Shown here piece by piece: positions 1-7,305 of a stretch of 9,814 nt of DNA. The notes below the pieces were generated by a model. That model was not told where the DNA came from. It did no database searches and saw only the letters and a program-made list of their open reading frames with translations. Within the stretch, counting starts at the first letter, position 1. Each line of letters starts with the position of its first letter. The position numbers and the translations under genes are program-made. Origin of the DNA: Patulibacter sp. (lineage in GTDB: Bacteria; Actinomycetota; Thermoleophilia; Solirubrobacterales; Solirubrobacteraceae); NCBI GenBank assembly GCA_031119595.1, contig JAVHXX010000056.1, positions 1 through 9,814 of the forward strand, in the 5' to 3' direction.

Positions 1-1571
1 TCGCCGGCCACGTCACGTTCGACGAGCGGCTCATCTCACGCGTCGGTCCCGCGGTGGGCGGCCGTGTCTCGTCCGTCTCCGTCGTCCGCGGCGACACGGT
101 GAAGGCGGGCGACGTCCTCCTCACCATCTATGCGCCCGACGTTGCTGCGGCGCAGGCCCAGCTCACGCAGGCCAAGACCGCGCGCGCCCTGGCCGAGCGC
201 GCCGTCGAGCGCGCACGGACGCTGAAGCGAGACGGCGCCGGATCCGCAGCCGACGTCGCTCCGTCCGACCCGGCCGCCACCACACCCCTCGCCACGGGCG
301 CCGTGCAGACCGGGACACTCCCGACGACCCCGTCGACCTCCCCGATCCCGTCGTCGACGACCCCGGCCGCGACGACACCCGCGGGCGGCATCGCCGACCC
401 GCCCGCAGTCCGCGGCGCCGCCACGCCCGTGTCGCAGATCAAGGGGTGGATCCCGAACGACCACATCGGGGCGGTCCCGTGGACGGCGCTGCAGTGGAAC
501 TTCGTCGCGAAGTACGGCGTGAACGCGAGTGAGGCGTGGGAGACGCTCCGCAAACGCGGTGCGAAGTACGAGGGCGGCAAGGGCGTGCGCGTGGCCGTCG
601 TCGACTCGGGTGTCGCCTACCGCAACCAGGGCGTGTACCGGGCCTCCCCGGACCTCCCCGCGTCGCGGATCCTCGCCGGCTACGACTTCGTCGACGACGA
701 CCGCTTCCCGGACGACCAGTCGGGGCACGGCACCCACGTCGCCTCCACGATCGCCGGCGCCGACGACAACGATGCAGGGCTCACGGGCCTCGCGTACAAC
801 GCCGAGATCCTTCCCGTGCGGGTGCTCGACGACAAGGACCAGGGTGACGTCGTCGCCATCGCACGCGGCATCCGGTACGCCGCCCGCCACCACGCGCAGA
901 TCCTCAACATATCGATCGACTTCCCCGTCGGGATCACCGAGACCGACATCCCGGAAGTGATGTCCGCGATCGCCTACGCCCGGCACAAGGGCGTCCTCAT
1001 GATCGCCTCCTCGGGCAACAACGGTGGCAACCGGATCGCGCTGCCGGCGCGGTCGTCGTCGGTGCTGGCCGTCGGCGCGACGACGGTCCGCGGCTGCCGG
1101 TCGGTCTACTCGAACGCCGGCCCCGAGCTCGACATCGCCGCGCCCGGCGGGGGCCAGGACCACGCGGGAGAGCGCGGCTGCCACCCGAACCGCACCGGCC
1201 CACCGATCGCGCAGGTCACCATCCTCGACCCGGCCGACCCGAAGGACTCCCCGGATCCGAGCCAGCTCGGCGTGCCACTCGACTACGTCGGCACGTCGAT
1301 GGCGGCCGGGCACGTGACGGGCGTCGCCGCGCTCGTCGCCGCCAGCGGCATCCTCGGCACACGCCCGAGCGCGAACCTGCTCGCCGCCTACCTGGTCCGC
1401 TCGACCCGCGACCTCGGCCCACGCGGCCGCGACAACCGGTACGGCGCCGGCCTCATCGACGCGGAGGCCGCGGTCTCGCGGAGCGCCCGCACCACCACGG
1501 CGCTGCGCGGCGCCCGGCGCGCCGCGAACGCGGCCACCGCCCACCGCCAGACCGCGCTCCCGGTGCTGTGA
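1..1571 (+). CDS. S8 (subtilisin-like) serine peptidase fused to an efflux-adaptor-like N-terminus; 5' partial
   Basis: The frame is open from the window edge (first full codon at 3), so the true start and any signal peptide lie upstream; the GTG at 54 is internal to a conserved domain. Nt 3-257 encode a lipoyl/barrel-sandwich segment (VTFDERLISRVGP, GGRVSSVSVVRGDTVKAGD) and the first helix of an alpha-hairpin, as in CzcB/CusB/HlyD-type adaptors. The adaptor homology stops near the hairpin tip. A Pro/Thr/Ser-rich linker follows (about 258-410), then a complete S8 domain (about 580-1490). The triad is Asp in AVVDSG (603), His in SGHGTH (726) and Ser in GTSMAAGH (1296); the oxyanion-hole Asn is in SSGNNGG (1017). 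The Pro usual four residues after the Ser is Gly. The C-terminal signature DNRYGAGLIDAEAA is intact. Family knowledge predicts an exported endopeptidase. Its stop overlaps the next start (GTGA). The S8 call is firm. The fusion is seen in the sequence, but its biological reality is uncertain. Confidence 0.85.
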   Translation, partial: AGHVTFDERLISRVGPAVGGRVSSVSVVRGDTVKAGDVLLTIYAPDVAAAQAQLTQAKTARALAERAVERARTLKRDGAGSAADVAPSDPAATTPLATGAVQTGTLPTTPSTSPIPSSTTPAATTPAGGIADPPAVRGAATPVSQIKGWIPNDHIGAVPWTALQWNFVAKYGVNASEAWETLRKRGAKYEGGKGVRVAVVDSGVAYRNQGVYRASPDLPASRILAGYDFVDDDRFPDDQSGHGTHVASTIAGADDNDAGLTGLAYNAEILPVRVLDDKDQGDVVAIARGIRYAARHHAQILNISIDFPVGITETDIPEVMSAIAYARHKGVLMIASSGNNGGNRIALPARSSSVLAVGATTVRGCRSVYSNAGPELDIAAPGGGQDHAGERGCHPNRTGPPIAQVTILDPADPKDSPDPSQLGVPLDYVGTSMAAGHVTGVAALVAASGILGTRPSANLLAAYLVRSTRDLGPRGRDNRYGAGLIDAEAAVSRSARTTTALRGARRAANAATAHRQTALPVL

Positions 1572-2296
1572 GCGGCTTCGTCGACCTCCACTGCCACCTG
1601 CTCCCGGCGCTCGACGACGGCCCGGCGACCGACGCCCTCGCGGTCGACCTGGCGCGGGCGCTCGTCGCCGACGGCGTCACCACGGTCGCCGCGACGCCCC
1701 ACCGCACCGCCACCTTCATCACGCCGCTCGACGAGCTCATCGAGCGCCGCGCCGCCCTGGACCGTCTCCTGCACGAGCACGGCGTGGAGCTCGAGGTGAT
1801 CCACGGCGCCGAGGTCGCGGTCAACGCGCTCGTCGACATGGACGCGACCGAGCTCGCCGCCCTGCGCCTCGGCGGCAGCGGGCCGCTCCTCGTCGAGTTC
1901 CCGCGCGCGGACGCCTTCGGCGACCCGTCGTGGCCCGTGCGGGAGCTGATGGACGCCGGCGTTCCGGTGCTCATCGCCCACCCGGAACGGATCGCCCTGT
2001 TCCAGCAGGACCTCGCCCCGCTGCGCGACCTCGTCGAACGGGGTGCCCACGCGCAGGTCACGAGCGGCGCGCTCATCGGCCGGTTCGGCCGCACCGCGCA
2101 GTCGTCGGCGCTCGACATGATCGACCACGGCCTCGTCGACGTGATCGCCTCCGATGCCCACCACGGCGAGCTGCGCCCACCGGAGACCTCCGCAGCGCTG
2201 GCATGGCTCGCCGAATACCGGCCGAACGTCGATGGCGCCGCACTCGCGGTGCATACTCCACGGGTGCTGATTCCCCCGCAGGCGCAGGCATCTTGA
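1568..2296 (+). CDS. cpsB: PHP-domain protein-tyrosine phosphatase, CpsB/CapC/YwqE family
   Basis: 242 aa, close to the usual ~250 of the family. The metal-binding and catalytic PHP motifs are all present in order: DLHCHLLPALDDGP (H8, H10, D16/D17), ATPH (H45), GAE (E82), LLVEFP (E110), IAHPER (H138) and SDAHH (D196, H198). Members are Mn-dependent phosphatases that dephosphorylate the tyrosine-rich tail of bacterial BY-kinases and so tune capsule or EPS polymer length and export; they act in the cytoplasm. The GTG start at 1568 overlaps the upstream TGA in GTGA and has no clear Shine-Dalgarno sequence, so translational coupling is likely. The likely partner kinase is the Wzz-BY-kinase at 5397-6962 on the opposite strand. 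The symbol is at family level. The family is certain; the substrate is inferred from context. Confidence 0.93.
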   Translation: MSGFVDLHCHLLPALDDGPATDALAVDLARALVADGVTTVAATPHRTATFITPLDELIERRAALDRLLHEHGVELEVIHGAEVAVNALVDMDATELAALRLGGSGPLLVEFPRADAFGDPSWPVRELMDAGVPVLIAHPERIALFQQDLAPLRDLVERGAHAQVTSGALIGRFGRTAQSSALDMIDHGLVDVIASDAHHGELRPPETSAALAWLAEYRPNVDGAALAVHTPRVLIPPQAQAS

Positions 2297-3768
2297 CCGA
2301 CGCCGCCGCAGCCGCCTCGACGCCCACGACGCGTCGCGTGGCACGCAACACCGCGCTGCGCGCGAGCGCGGAGGTCCTCGGGAAGATCGCGACCCTCGCC
2401 CTCACGATCGTGATGGGCCGCGAGCTCGGCACGGTTGCCGTCGGCGAGTTCGGGTTCGCGCTCGCGGTGAGCCAGCTCTACTGGCCGATCGCCGGCTTCG
2501 GCCTCGACCGGCTGATGCTCCGCGCGATCGCCGTCGACCACACCGCCACGGCGAAGTTCGTCCCCCAACTCAATGCCTTCAAGCTGACCGTCGGACTGCT
2601 CTGCACGGTCGTCGGCACCGCGGCCGTCGCCTACCTCGGCAAGGGCAGCACCGTCGTGTGGGTCACGCTCCTGCTCAGCCTCACGCTCGTCGCGACGCTC
2701 ATCGGCGCCACCGCCCAGTCGGTGTTCATGGCCCACGAGCGCACCCAGGACTTCTTCGTCGCCGCGCTGCCCGTGAAGGTCGTGAGCTCGTTCCTCGGGA
2801 TCGCCGTCCTGCTCGCCGGTGGCGGCCTGATCGCGGTCGGCGTGACCAGCCTGATCGCCGCGGTCGCGGGGATCGTGATCGGGTTCGTTCTGCTCGGTCG
2901 CAAGTACGACCAACCACCGGCAGGGCTCGCCGGCACGCCGCGCACCTGGTGGCCGCTCGCGCGCGCCGCCGGCCCGTGGGGGCTGCAGGAGGTCTTCGGC
3001 CAGATCACGTTCCGCGTGGGGATCATCGTGCTCTACGTGTCGGCCGGGGCCACCGCGACCGGCGACTACCGCTACGCGTACCAATTGCTCGAGGCCACGC
3101 TCTTCCTCGCGTGGTCGATCGGCACGTCGATCCTTCCCCTGGTCGCCCGAACGCAGCGTGGCGTGAGCAAGGACGGCGAGCCGCCGCTGGAGTCGGTGAC
3201 GAGCGGGGCCATCGAGCTGGTGGTCGTGCTCATGCTGCCGATCGCGGTGATGCTCAGCCTGTGCGCGCATCCGCTGCTCACGCTGCTCTTCGACCAGGAC
3301 GGCGTGCGCGCGGCGACCTTCCTGCCGTTCCTCGCGATCGCCTCGGTCGTCTACGGGATCGGGCACATCGCGGGGATCGTCGCGCTCACGCACCTCCCGG
3401 GCCGCAAGACCGTCGAGACGATGGCGATCGCCGCCGGCTTCAGCCTCATCGCCGTGCTCATCCTCGTGCCGGCGCACGCCGCGCGCGGCACCGCGATCGC
3501 CGCGCTCTGCACGGAGACGGTCCTCGCCGGACTCTCGCTGCGGCTCGCGATCCAGGCCGCGGGCCCGTCGATCATCAAGGGGATCGTCTCGATCGGGTTG
3601 ATCGCCGGGGCCGCGATGGTCGCGGTGGTGCTGCCGCTGCGCGACAACCTGTGGCTGTCGGCGATCGCCGGTGGGCTGACCTATGCCGTGGTCCTCCTCG
3701 CGCTGGAGTACCGTCGTCGAGGCCCGGCGTGGGATCTCTTCCGCTCGATCGCGCCCGGGTCACGATGA
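2293..3768 (+). CDS. wzx: Wzx-like oligosaccharide flippase (MOP/polysaccharide exporter superfamily)
   Basis: 491 aa, hydrophobic, with about 12-14 predicted membrane segments by eye, the usual length for Wzx/RfbX-type flippases. The N-terminus fits the family: a short polar leader, an amphipathic RNTALRASAEVLGKIATLAL segment, then MGRELGTVAVGEFGFA and a further helix. Family role: flipping undecaprenyl-linked repeat units across the cytoplasmic membrane. I chose the TTG at 2293 because it overlaps the preceding stop in TTGA, matching the GTGA and ATGA junctions on either side, and because the family-like sequence begins about 15 residues later. The only upstream in-frame alternative seen is ATG 2203, which would add an Arg-rich, non-homologous stretch inside the phosphatase gene. 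The symbol denotes the functional class; donor specificity cannot be read. Confidence 0.88.
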   Translation: MTDAAAAASTPTTRRVARNTALRASAEVLGKIATLALTIVMGRELGTVAVGEFGFALAVSQLYWPIAGFGLDRLMLRAIAVDHTATAKFVPQLNAFKLTVGLLCTVVGTAAVAYLGKGSTVVWVTLLLSLTLVATLIGATAQSVFMAHERTQDFFVAALPVKVVSSFLGIAVLLAGGGLIAVGVTSLIAAVAGIVIGFVLLGRKYDQPPAGLAGTPRTWWPLARAAGPWGLQEVFGQITFRVGIIVLYVSAGATATGDYRYAYQLLEATLFLAWSIGTSILPLVARTQRGVSKDGEPPLESVTSGAIELVVVLMLPIAVMLSLCAHPLLTLLFDQDGVRAATFLPFLAIASVVYGIGHIAGIVALTHLPGRKTVETMAIAAGFSLIAVLILVPAHAARGTAIAALCTETVLAGLSLRLAIQAAGPSIIKGIVSIGLIAGAAMVAVVLPLRDNLWLSAIAGGLTYAVVLLALEYRRRGPAWDLFRSIAPGSR

Positions 3769-5288
3769 CCGCTCCCACGTCGCCCCTCCTCCAGGACACG
3801 CTCCCGCAGCGCAGCGCCTCGCCGCAGGACGACCGCACCGGCCACACATCGCGGATCACCATCGCGCTCGCGGCCCTCACCGCCCTCGTGCTCGGTGGCG
3901 GCGCCGTCCTGACCTTCGAGAAGGTCGCCCCGTCGCTGCCCGAGGCGATCATCGGCGCCGTCGGCCTGATCTGCCTCGTGTTCCTCGCCGTCGGGCGCTA
4001 CGAGGCGGCGGTCGCACTGGGCTTCCTGCTCTCCGGCGTGGTGAAGATCGAGCCGGCCCCGCCGGACGGCGTCTTCGCCGTGATCATCGCCATCGCCGTC
4101 GTGAGCGGTCGCCTGCGGATCGACCGGATCCCGGCGCCCGTCGCCGGCCTGCTCGCGGCGCTCGTGAGCCTGAACGTCCTCAGTTTCGCGGCCGCCCTGA
4201 ACATCGGCACGGGTATCCGGTTCGTGGCCATCACGCTCTACGTGATCCTGTTCGGGATCTGGCTGGCGGGCTACGCCGACCGCGACACCCGCGGGCGCCG
4301 CATCGTGATCGCCTGGCTCTGGATCGCCGTGATCTCCGCCCTGCTCGGCTCGCTCGCGCTCCAGCTCGGGAGCTTCCCGGCCCGCGACTGGTTCATCGGC
4401 GACGGGGCCTCCCGCGCCGACGCCCTCTTCAAGGACCCGAACGTCTACGGGCCGTTCCTCGTGCCGATCTCCGTGATCCTGCTCGAGGAGATGATCTCGC
4501 CGCGACTGCTGCGGATCCGCGCCTTCCCGGGCTTCCTCATGCTCGCGATCCTGATCGTCGGCCTGATCTTCTCGTTCTCCCGGGCCGCCTGGGCGAACAT
4601 GCTCATGGCGACGGCCATCATGCTCGCCATCAAGCTGCTGCGCCGCCGGCACACCGCGCGGATCATGCGGATCCTCGGCGGCCTCGCGATCGTCGGGATG
4701 ATCGTGCTCGCCGTGGTCGTGCTCACCGGCAAGGCGGGCTTCATCGGGGAGCGGGCCCAGCTCCAGGGGTACGACTCCAAGCGCTTCTCGGCCCAGCACT
4801 TCGGCGTCGACATCGCCGAGCACTATCCGTTCGGCGTCGGCCCCGGCAACTTCCAGTACCACTACCCCGTCGAGACCCACTCGACCTACGTGCGCGTGCT
4901 CGCCGAGCAGGGCATCCTCGCCGAGGTCGTCTGGATCGGCCTGTGCCTCGTGACCCTCGGCTTCGGTCTCTCGAACGCGATCGCGGGCCGCAACGCCGCC
5001 GGCATCGGCAGCGCCGCGCTGCTCGGGTCGTGGGTCGGGCTGCTCTTCAACTCCGCCGTCGTCGACACGCTCCACTGGCGACATCTCTGGGTCGTCGCCG
5101 GCCTCATCTGGGCCGCCACGCTCACGGGCCGCTCCGGCGAACCGGACGTCGCCCTCGGCCACGAGGACGACGACCTGAACCAGCTCGGCCCCGGACCGGA
5201 GCGCGCCCGCGGCAGCAGCAGCCTGGGGCAGTTCGACCACGGCGACGTGGTCGAGGGGCGGATCGTGCCCCGCGCGCCCGGGGCGTAG
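3765..5288 (+). CDS. wzy: Wzy/O-antigen ligase-like polysaccharide polymerase
   Basis: 507 aa polytopic membrane protein with about 10-12 hydrophobic segments. Hallmarks of the Wzy_C/O-antigen ligase family are visible: KDPNVYGPFL (D224-N226), FSFSRAAW (from F269) after a helix, and the extracytoplasmic loop VGPGNF followed by ETHSTYVRVLAEQGI (H372), which contains the conserved His of this family. Members polymerise or ligate lipid-linked glycans on the outer face of the membrane. Next to wzx, polymerase is more likely than ligase, but the fold does not separate the two. The ATG at 3765 overlaps the wzx stop in ATGA. A roughly 45-residue hydrophilic, Asp/Gly-rich C-terminal tail follows the last helix. 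This is the last gene of the plus-strand operon. Confidence 0.88.
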   Translation: MTAPTSPLLQDTLPQRSASPQDDRTGHTSRITIALAALTALVLGGGAVLTFEKVAPSLPEAIIGAVGLICLVFLAVGRYEAAVALGFLLSGVVKIEPAPPDGVFAVIIAIAVVSGRLRIDRIPAPVAGLLAALVSLNVLSFAAALNIGTGIRFVAITLYVILFGIWLAGYADRDTRGRRIVIAWLWIAVISALLGSLALQLGSFPARDWFIGDGASRADALFKDPNVYGPFLVPISVILLEEMISPRLLRIRAFPGFLMLAILIVGLIFSFSRAAWANMLMATAIMLAIKLLRRRHTARIMRILGGLAIVGMIVLAVVVLTGKAGFIGERAQLQGYDSKRFSAQHFGVDIAEHYPFGVGPGNFQYHYPVETHSTYVRVLAEQGILAEVVWIGLCLVTLGFGLSNAIAGRNAAGIGSAALLGSWVGLLFNSAVVDTLHWRHLWVVAGLIWAATLTGRSGEPDVALGHEDDDLNQLGPGPERARGSSSLGQFDHGDVVEGRIVPRAPGA

Positions 5289-5308
5289 GCGACAGCCCGC
5301 CCGACCCA

Positions 5309-5354
5309 TCCGGGTGCGCAACCACGGCGAATTCCGCTCCGAGCCGCACCCGGA
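5309..5354. terminator. Candidate bidirectional terminator hairpin between convergent genes
   Basis: A perfect 10-bp inverted repeat, TCCGGGTGCG (5309-5318) and CGCACCCGGA (5345-5354), separated by 26 nt. It lies 21 nt after the wzy stop and about 45 nt beyond the stop of the convergent kinase gene. No U-tract follows on either strand, so efficient intrinsic termination is unproven; in high-GC actinobacteria such hairpins are often the only visible signal. Confidence 0.5.
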
Positions 5355-5373
5355 ACACCCGCGGCGCTGGCCC

Positions 5374-5388
5374 GGCGGCCCAGCCGCC
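5374..5388 (-). terminator. GC hairpin just downstream of the kinase gene
   Basis: GGCGGC (5374-5379) and GCCGCC (5383-5388) form a 6-bp stem with a 3-nt loop, 8 nt beyond the minus-strand stop at 5397. It could end or protect the kinase transcript. There is no U-tract, and in DNA this GC-rich a short repeat can arise by chance. Confidence 0.35.
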
Positions 5389-5396
5389 GCCCCCGC

Positions 5397-6962
5397 TCAG
5401 TCGCGGCGCTGCTGGCGGCCCGAGCCCTGCTGCTCGTCGCCGCTCTGGCTGGGCACGAACTTCACGCCCGAGTAGTACGGCGACGCCTCCGTGTTGCCAC
5501 CGATGGCGACGAGGCCGAGGATCGGCACGCCGACCCGCCCGAGCTCGTCGCGGAGGTCGAGGGCGGCCGGCACGGAGATGCGCTCGAGGCGGCCGACCAC
5601 GAGGACGCGGTCGCAGGCGCGGGCGATGAGCTTCGCGTCGGCGAGGCCGAGGAGCGGCGTGGCGTCGATGATCACGTAGGTGTAGCCGAGGCGCCGGATC
5701 TTCTCGATGAGCGGCTCGACGGCGCCGGAGCTGAGGAGCCGGGCGGCATCGTTCGCGAGCGTGCCCGACGGGAGCACGTCGGCGGCGCCGGAGGTGCGGT
5801 CGCGCGGATCGCCCTGCATGATCGCGCTGCGGATCTGGTCGACGGTGACGCCACCCTGGGTGCCGTTCTCCGCGCCGAGCAGGTCGCTGAAGCCCGGGCG
5901 GCCCTCGACGTGCACGAGCGCGTCGAGGCGCGGCCAGCGCAGGTCGCCGGAGATGAGGAGCGTGCGGTGGCCGCTCGCGGCGAGGAGGCGGCTCACGCGT
6001 GTGGCGACGGTGGTCTTGCCCTCGGCGTGCATCGACGAGGTGAGCAGGAGGACGTGGGTCTGGTTCGGCGGGAGCGCGAGGCGCAGCGACGCCGACAGGG
6101 ACTGGTAGGCCTCCTGTTCGATGCGCATGGCCTGCGGCGCGGTGCGCACCCCCATCCGGCGACCGAGCTCGGGGATCGCCGCCACGACCGGCACCTCGAG
6201 GAACTGGCCGAGGTCGCGGGTGGTGGTGAAGCGGGGGCGGATCTGGTCGCGCAGGAGGGCGATGAGGACGCCGAGGAAGATGCCGACCGCGAAGGCGAGG
6301 ACGCCGTTGCGCACGGGCTTCGGCGAATCCGGGCCGCCGGGCACCGTGGCGGCGCTGGCGCTCTGGACCTGGTCCTGCTGCTGGCTCTTCTCGGCGATGA
6401 GCTCCTGCTGCTGGGCGAGGTAGCTCGCGCGGAGTTGGTCGTTGGGCGCCGTGCGGATATTCTCGCTGAGCGCGTTGATGCGGCTCTCGAGCGCCGACGA
6501 CGCCGTCGAGGTCGTCTGCAGGATGTACGCGTCGCTGACGGCGTTCGCGTACTTCGCGGCGAGGTTCGGGTCCTCGGCCTTCGTGGTGATGTCGAGGACG
6601 TTCTCACCGAGCACGGCGACGGCGGTGGTGTCGGCGAGGAGCGTCGAGATGTCGACGGTGACGCCCTGCTTGGCGAGGTTCTGCTGCGCCCGCGACAGCA
6701 CGCGCGTGGCGGTGACCAGCACCACCTGCGTGTTGATGTAGCGCTCCTGGGAGGAGGGGTCCGTGACGCTCGTGCCGGTCAGGTCGAAGCCGACCTTCGA
6801 CGTGGCCGAGTAGGTCTTCGGGAGCACCAGCGACAGCGCGACGGCGAAGATCGTGAGGCCGATGGCGAGCGCGCCGATGAGCGGCAGGTCACGGCGGACC
6901 GCAGCGAGGTAGCGGCGGGTGTCGATGGCTTCGACGCCACCCCCCGGAGAGCGATCAGCCAC
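5397..6962 (-). CDS. Polysaccharide co-polymerase/BY-kinase (Wzz domain fused to tyrosine autokinase)
   Basis: 521 aa. N-terminal EAIDTRRYLAAVRRD, first membrane helix about 27-48, an extracytoplasmic coiled/Gln-rich Wzz domain, second helix about 220-240, then a cytoplasmic BY-kinase domain. Walker A-like TSSMHAEGKTT has K316, Walker A' LLISGDLRWP has D340, and Walker B YVIIDATP has D433. The C-terminus has only two tyrosines, Y496-Y497 (SPYYSG), before a Gln/Gly-rich end. Family role: control of polymer length and export through tyrosine autophosphorylation; the CpsB-type phosphatase at 1568-2296 is the expected antagonist. Walker A has HA where PG is usual, and Walker A' has Ser (338) in place of the first Asp, so catalytic strength is in question. 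GTG 6962 is preferred because AAGGA sits 10 nt upstream; ATG 7007 and ATG 7085 would add atypical N-terminal sequence. Confidence 0.9.
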   Translation of the reverse strand: MADRSPGGGVEAIDTRRYLAAVRRDLPLIGALAIGLTIFAVALSLVLPKTYSATSKVGFDLTGTSVTDPSSQERYINTQVVLVTATRVLSRAQQNLAKQGVTVDISTLLADTTAVAVLGENVLDITTKAEDPNLAAKYANAVSDAYILQTTSTASSALESRINALSENIRTAPNDQLRASYLAQQQELIAEKSQQQDQVQSASAATVPGGPDSPKPVRNGVLAFAVGIFLGVLIALLRDQIRPRFTTTRDLGQFLEVPVVAAIPELGRRMGVRTAPQAMRIEQEAYQSLSASLRLALPPNQTHVLLLTSSMHAEGKTTVATRVSRLLAASGHRTLLISGDLRWPRLDALVHVEGRPGFSDLLGAENGTQGGVTVDQIRSAIMQGDPRDRTSGAADVLPSGTLANDAARLLSSGAVEPLIEKIRRLGYTYVIIDATPLLGLADAKLIARACDRVLVVGRLERISVPAALDLRDELGRVGVPILGLVAIGGNTEASPYYSGVKFVPSQSGDEQQGSGRQQRRD

Positions 6963-6971
6963 GAACGTCGG

Positions 6972-6977
6972 TTCCTT
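6972..6977 (-). promoter_or_regulatory. Ribosome binding site deciding the kinase start
   Basis: AAGGAA on the minus strand, with its AAGGA core 10 nt before GTG 6962. Neither upstream ATG (7007 or 7085) has an equally good Shine-Dalgarno match, which supports the GTG start. Confidence 0.6.
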
Positions 6978-7029
6978 GCGGGGAAAAGCGGAGCAAAGCG
7001 GGGCCATCCTATGGCACCACCCCCGAGAA

Positions 7030-7045
7030 GGCGGGCGATCCCGCC
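7030..7045 (-). repeat. Short perfect hairpin in the presumed kinase 5' leader
   Basis: GGCGGG (7030-7035), CGAT, CCCGCC (7040-7045): a 6-bp stem with a 4-nt loop, 68 nt upstream of the kinase GTG. If transcription starts further upstream it would fold in the mRNA leader. The function is unknown, and chance is possible at this GC content. Confidence 0.35.
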
Positions 7046-7218
7046 CGACCGGTCGCGCCGCCGATTCATACCAAGCGACCAGCAAGCTCCGTGCGCGCGG
7101 TCACCCGACGGGCCGGAAACCGTGTGCGCGGGCACATCGGCCTAGGGCGGTCGACCCAAGGGACCGACTTCCGGCGCGCCAGCGAATCGCGTGGCGTCGG
7201 ACGAAGGTCCAGAACGGC

Positions 7219-7248
7219 GGTATGAGCACCGTAGGGCTTGCTCATACC
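7219..7248. repeat. 10-bp perfect inverted repeat (possible operator or leader hairpin)
   Basis: GGTATGAGCA (7219-7228) and TGCTCATACC (7239-7248), with a 10-nt spacer. The arms are AT-richer than the surroundings, so chance is less likely than for the GC hairpins. It lies about 60 bp upstream of the riboswitch and 150 bp upstream of the hydrolase start, a position suited to a regulator site near the promoter. A second, mutually exclusive hairpin, TACCT (7245-7249) with AGGTA (7256-7260), shares its right arm. No U-tract follows, so a simple terminator is unlikely. Confidence 0.6.
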
Positions 7249-7305
7249 TGCCGATAGGTAGAGCACAACGAGATGCCAGCCCGGGGTAGGACGCTCCGGA
7301 ACCTC

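Larger units (their letters stand above)
6963..7305. other. Divergent intergenic region, no gene seen
   Basis: About 340 bp between the kinase start and the riboswitch. I see no credible coding sequence. It contains the kinase RBS, a short hairpin (7030-7045), a minus-strand -10-like TATGAAT (7064-7070) without a convincing -35, minor 5-bp inverted repeats (7123-7136 and 7148-7166), and the 10-bp inverted repeat at 7219-7248. Both divergent promoters must lie here, but I cannot place either with confidence. Confidence 0.6.

Noticed and set aside
54..56. Start of the protease gene at GTG 54
   Set aside because: The frame is open to the window edge, and the upstream codons encode the conserved VTFDER segment of the adaptor domain, so the start is outside.
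236..340. BamHI-like GGATCC (240-245) near the adaptor/protease junction, as possible evidence of a cloning scar
   Set aside because: A 6-bp site in high-GC DNA is common by chance, no vector-like sequence is seen, and EcoRI-like GAATTC also occurs in an unrelated spot (5330-5335).
36..3477. Long minus-strand open frames opposite the protease, phosphatase and flippase genes (36-1544, 1388-2344, 1453-3477)
   Set aside because: They are Arg/Asp/Gly/Ala-rich low-complexity translations typical of antisense frames in high-GC DNA, with no domain motifs, while the opposite strand carries complete conserved families.
6963..7085. Longer kinase start at ATG 7085 or ATG 7007
   Set aside because: The added N-terminal residues do not resemble the family, and the Shine-Dalgarno match is best for GTG 6962.
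5910..7257. Plus-strand open frames across the kinase gene and divergent region
   Set aside because: They are antisense to a clear Wzz-BY-kinase, have low-complexity composition, and lack a plausible RBS or domain.
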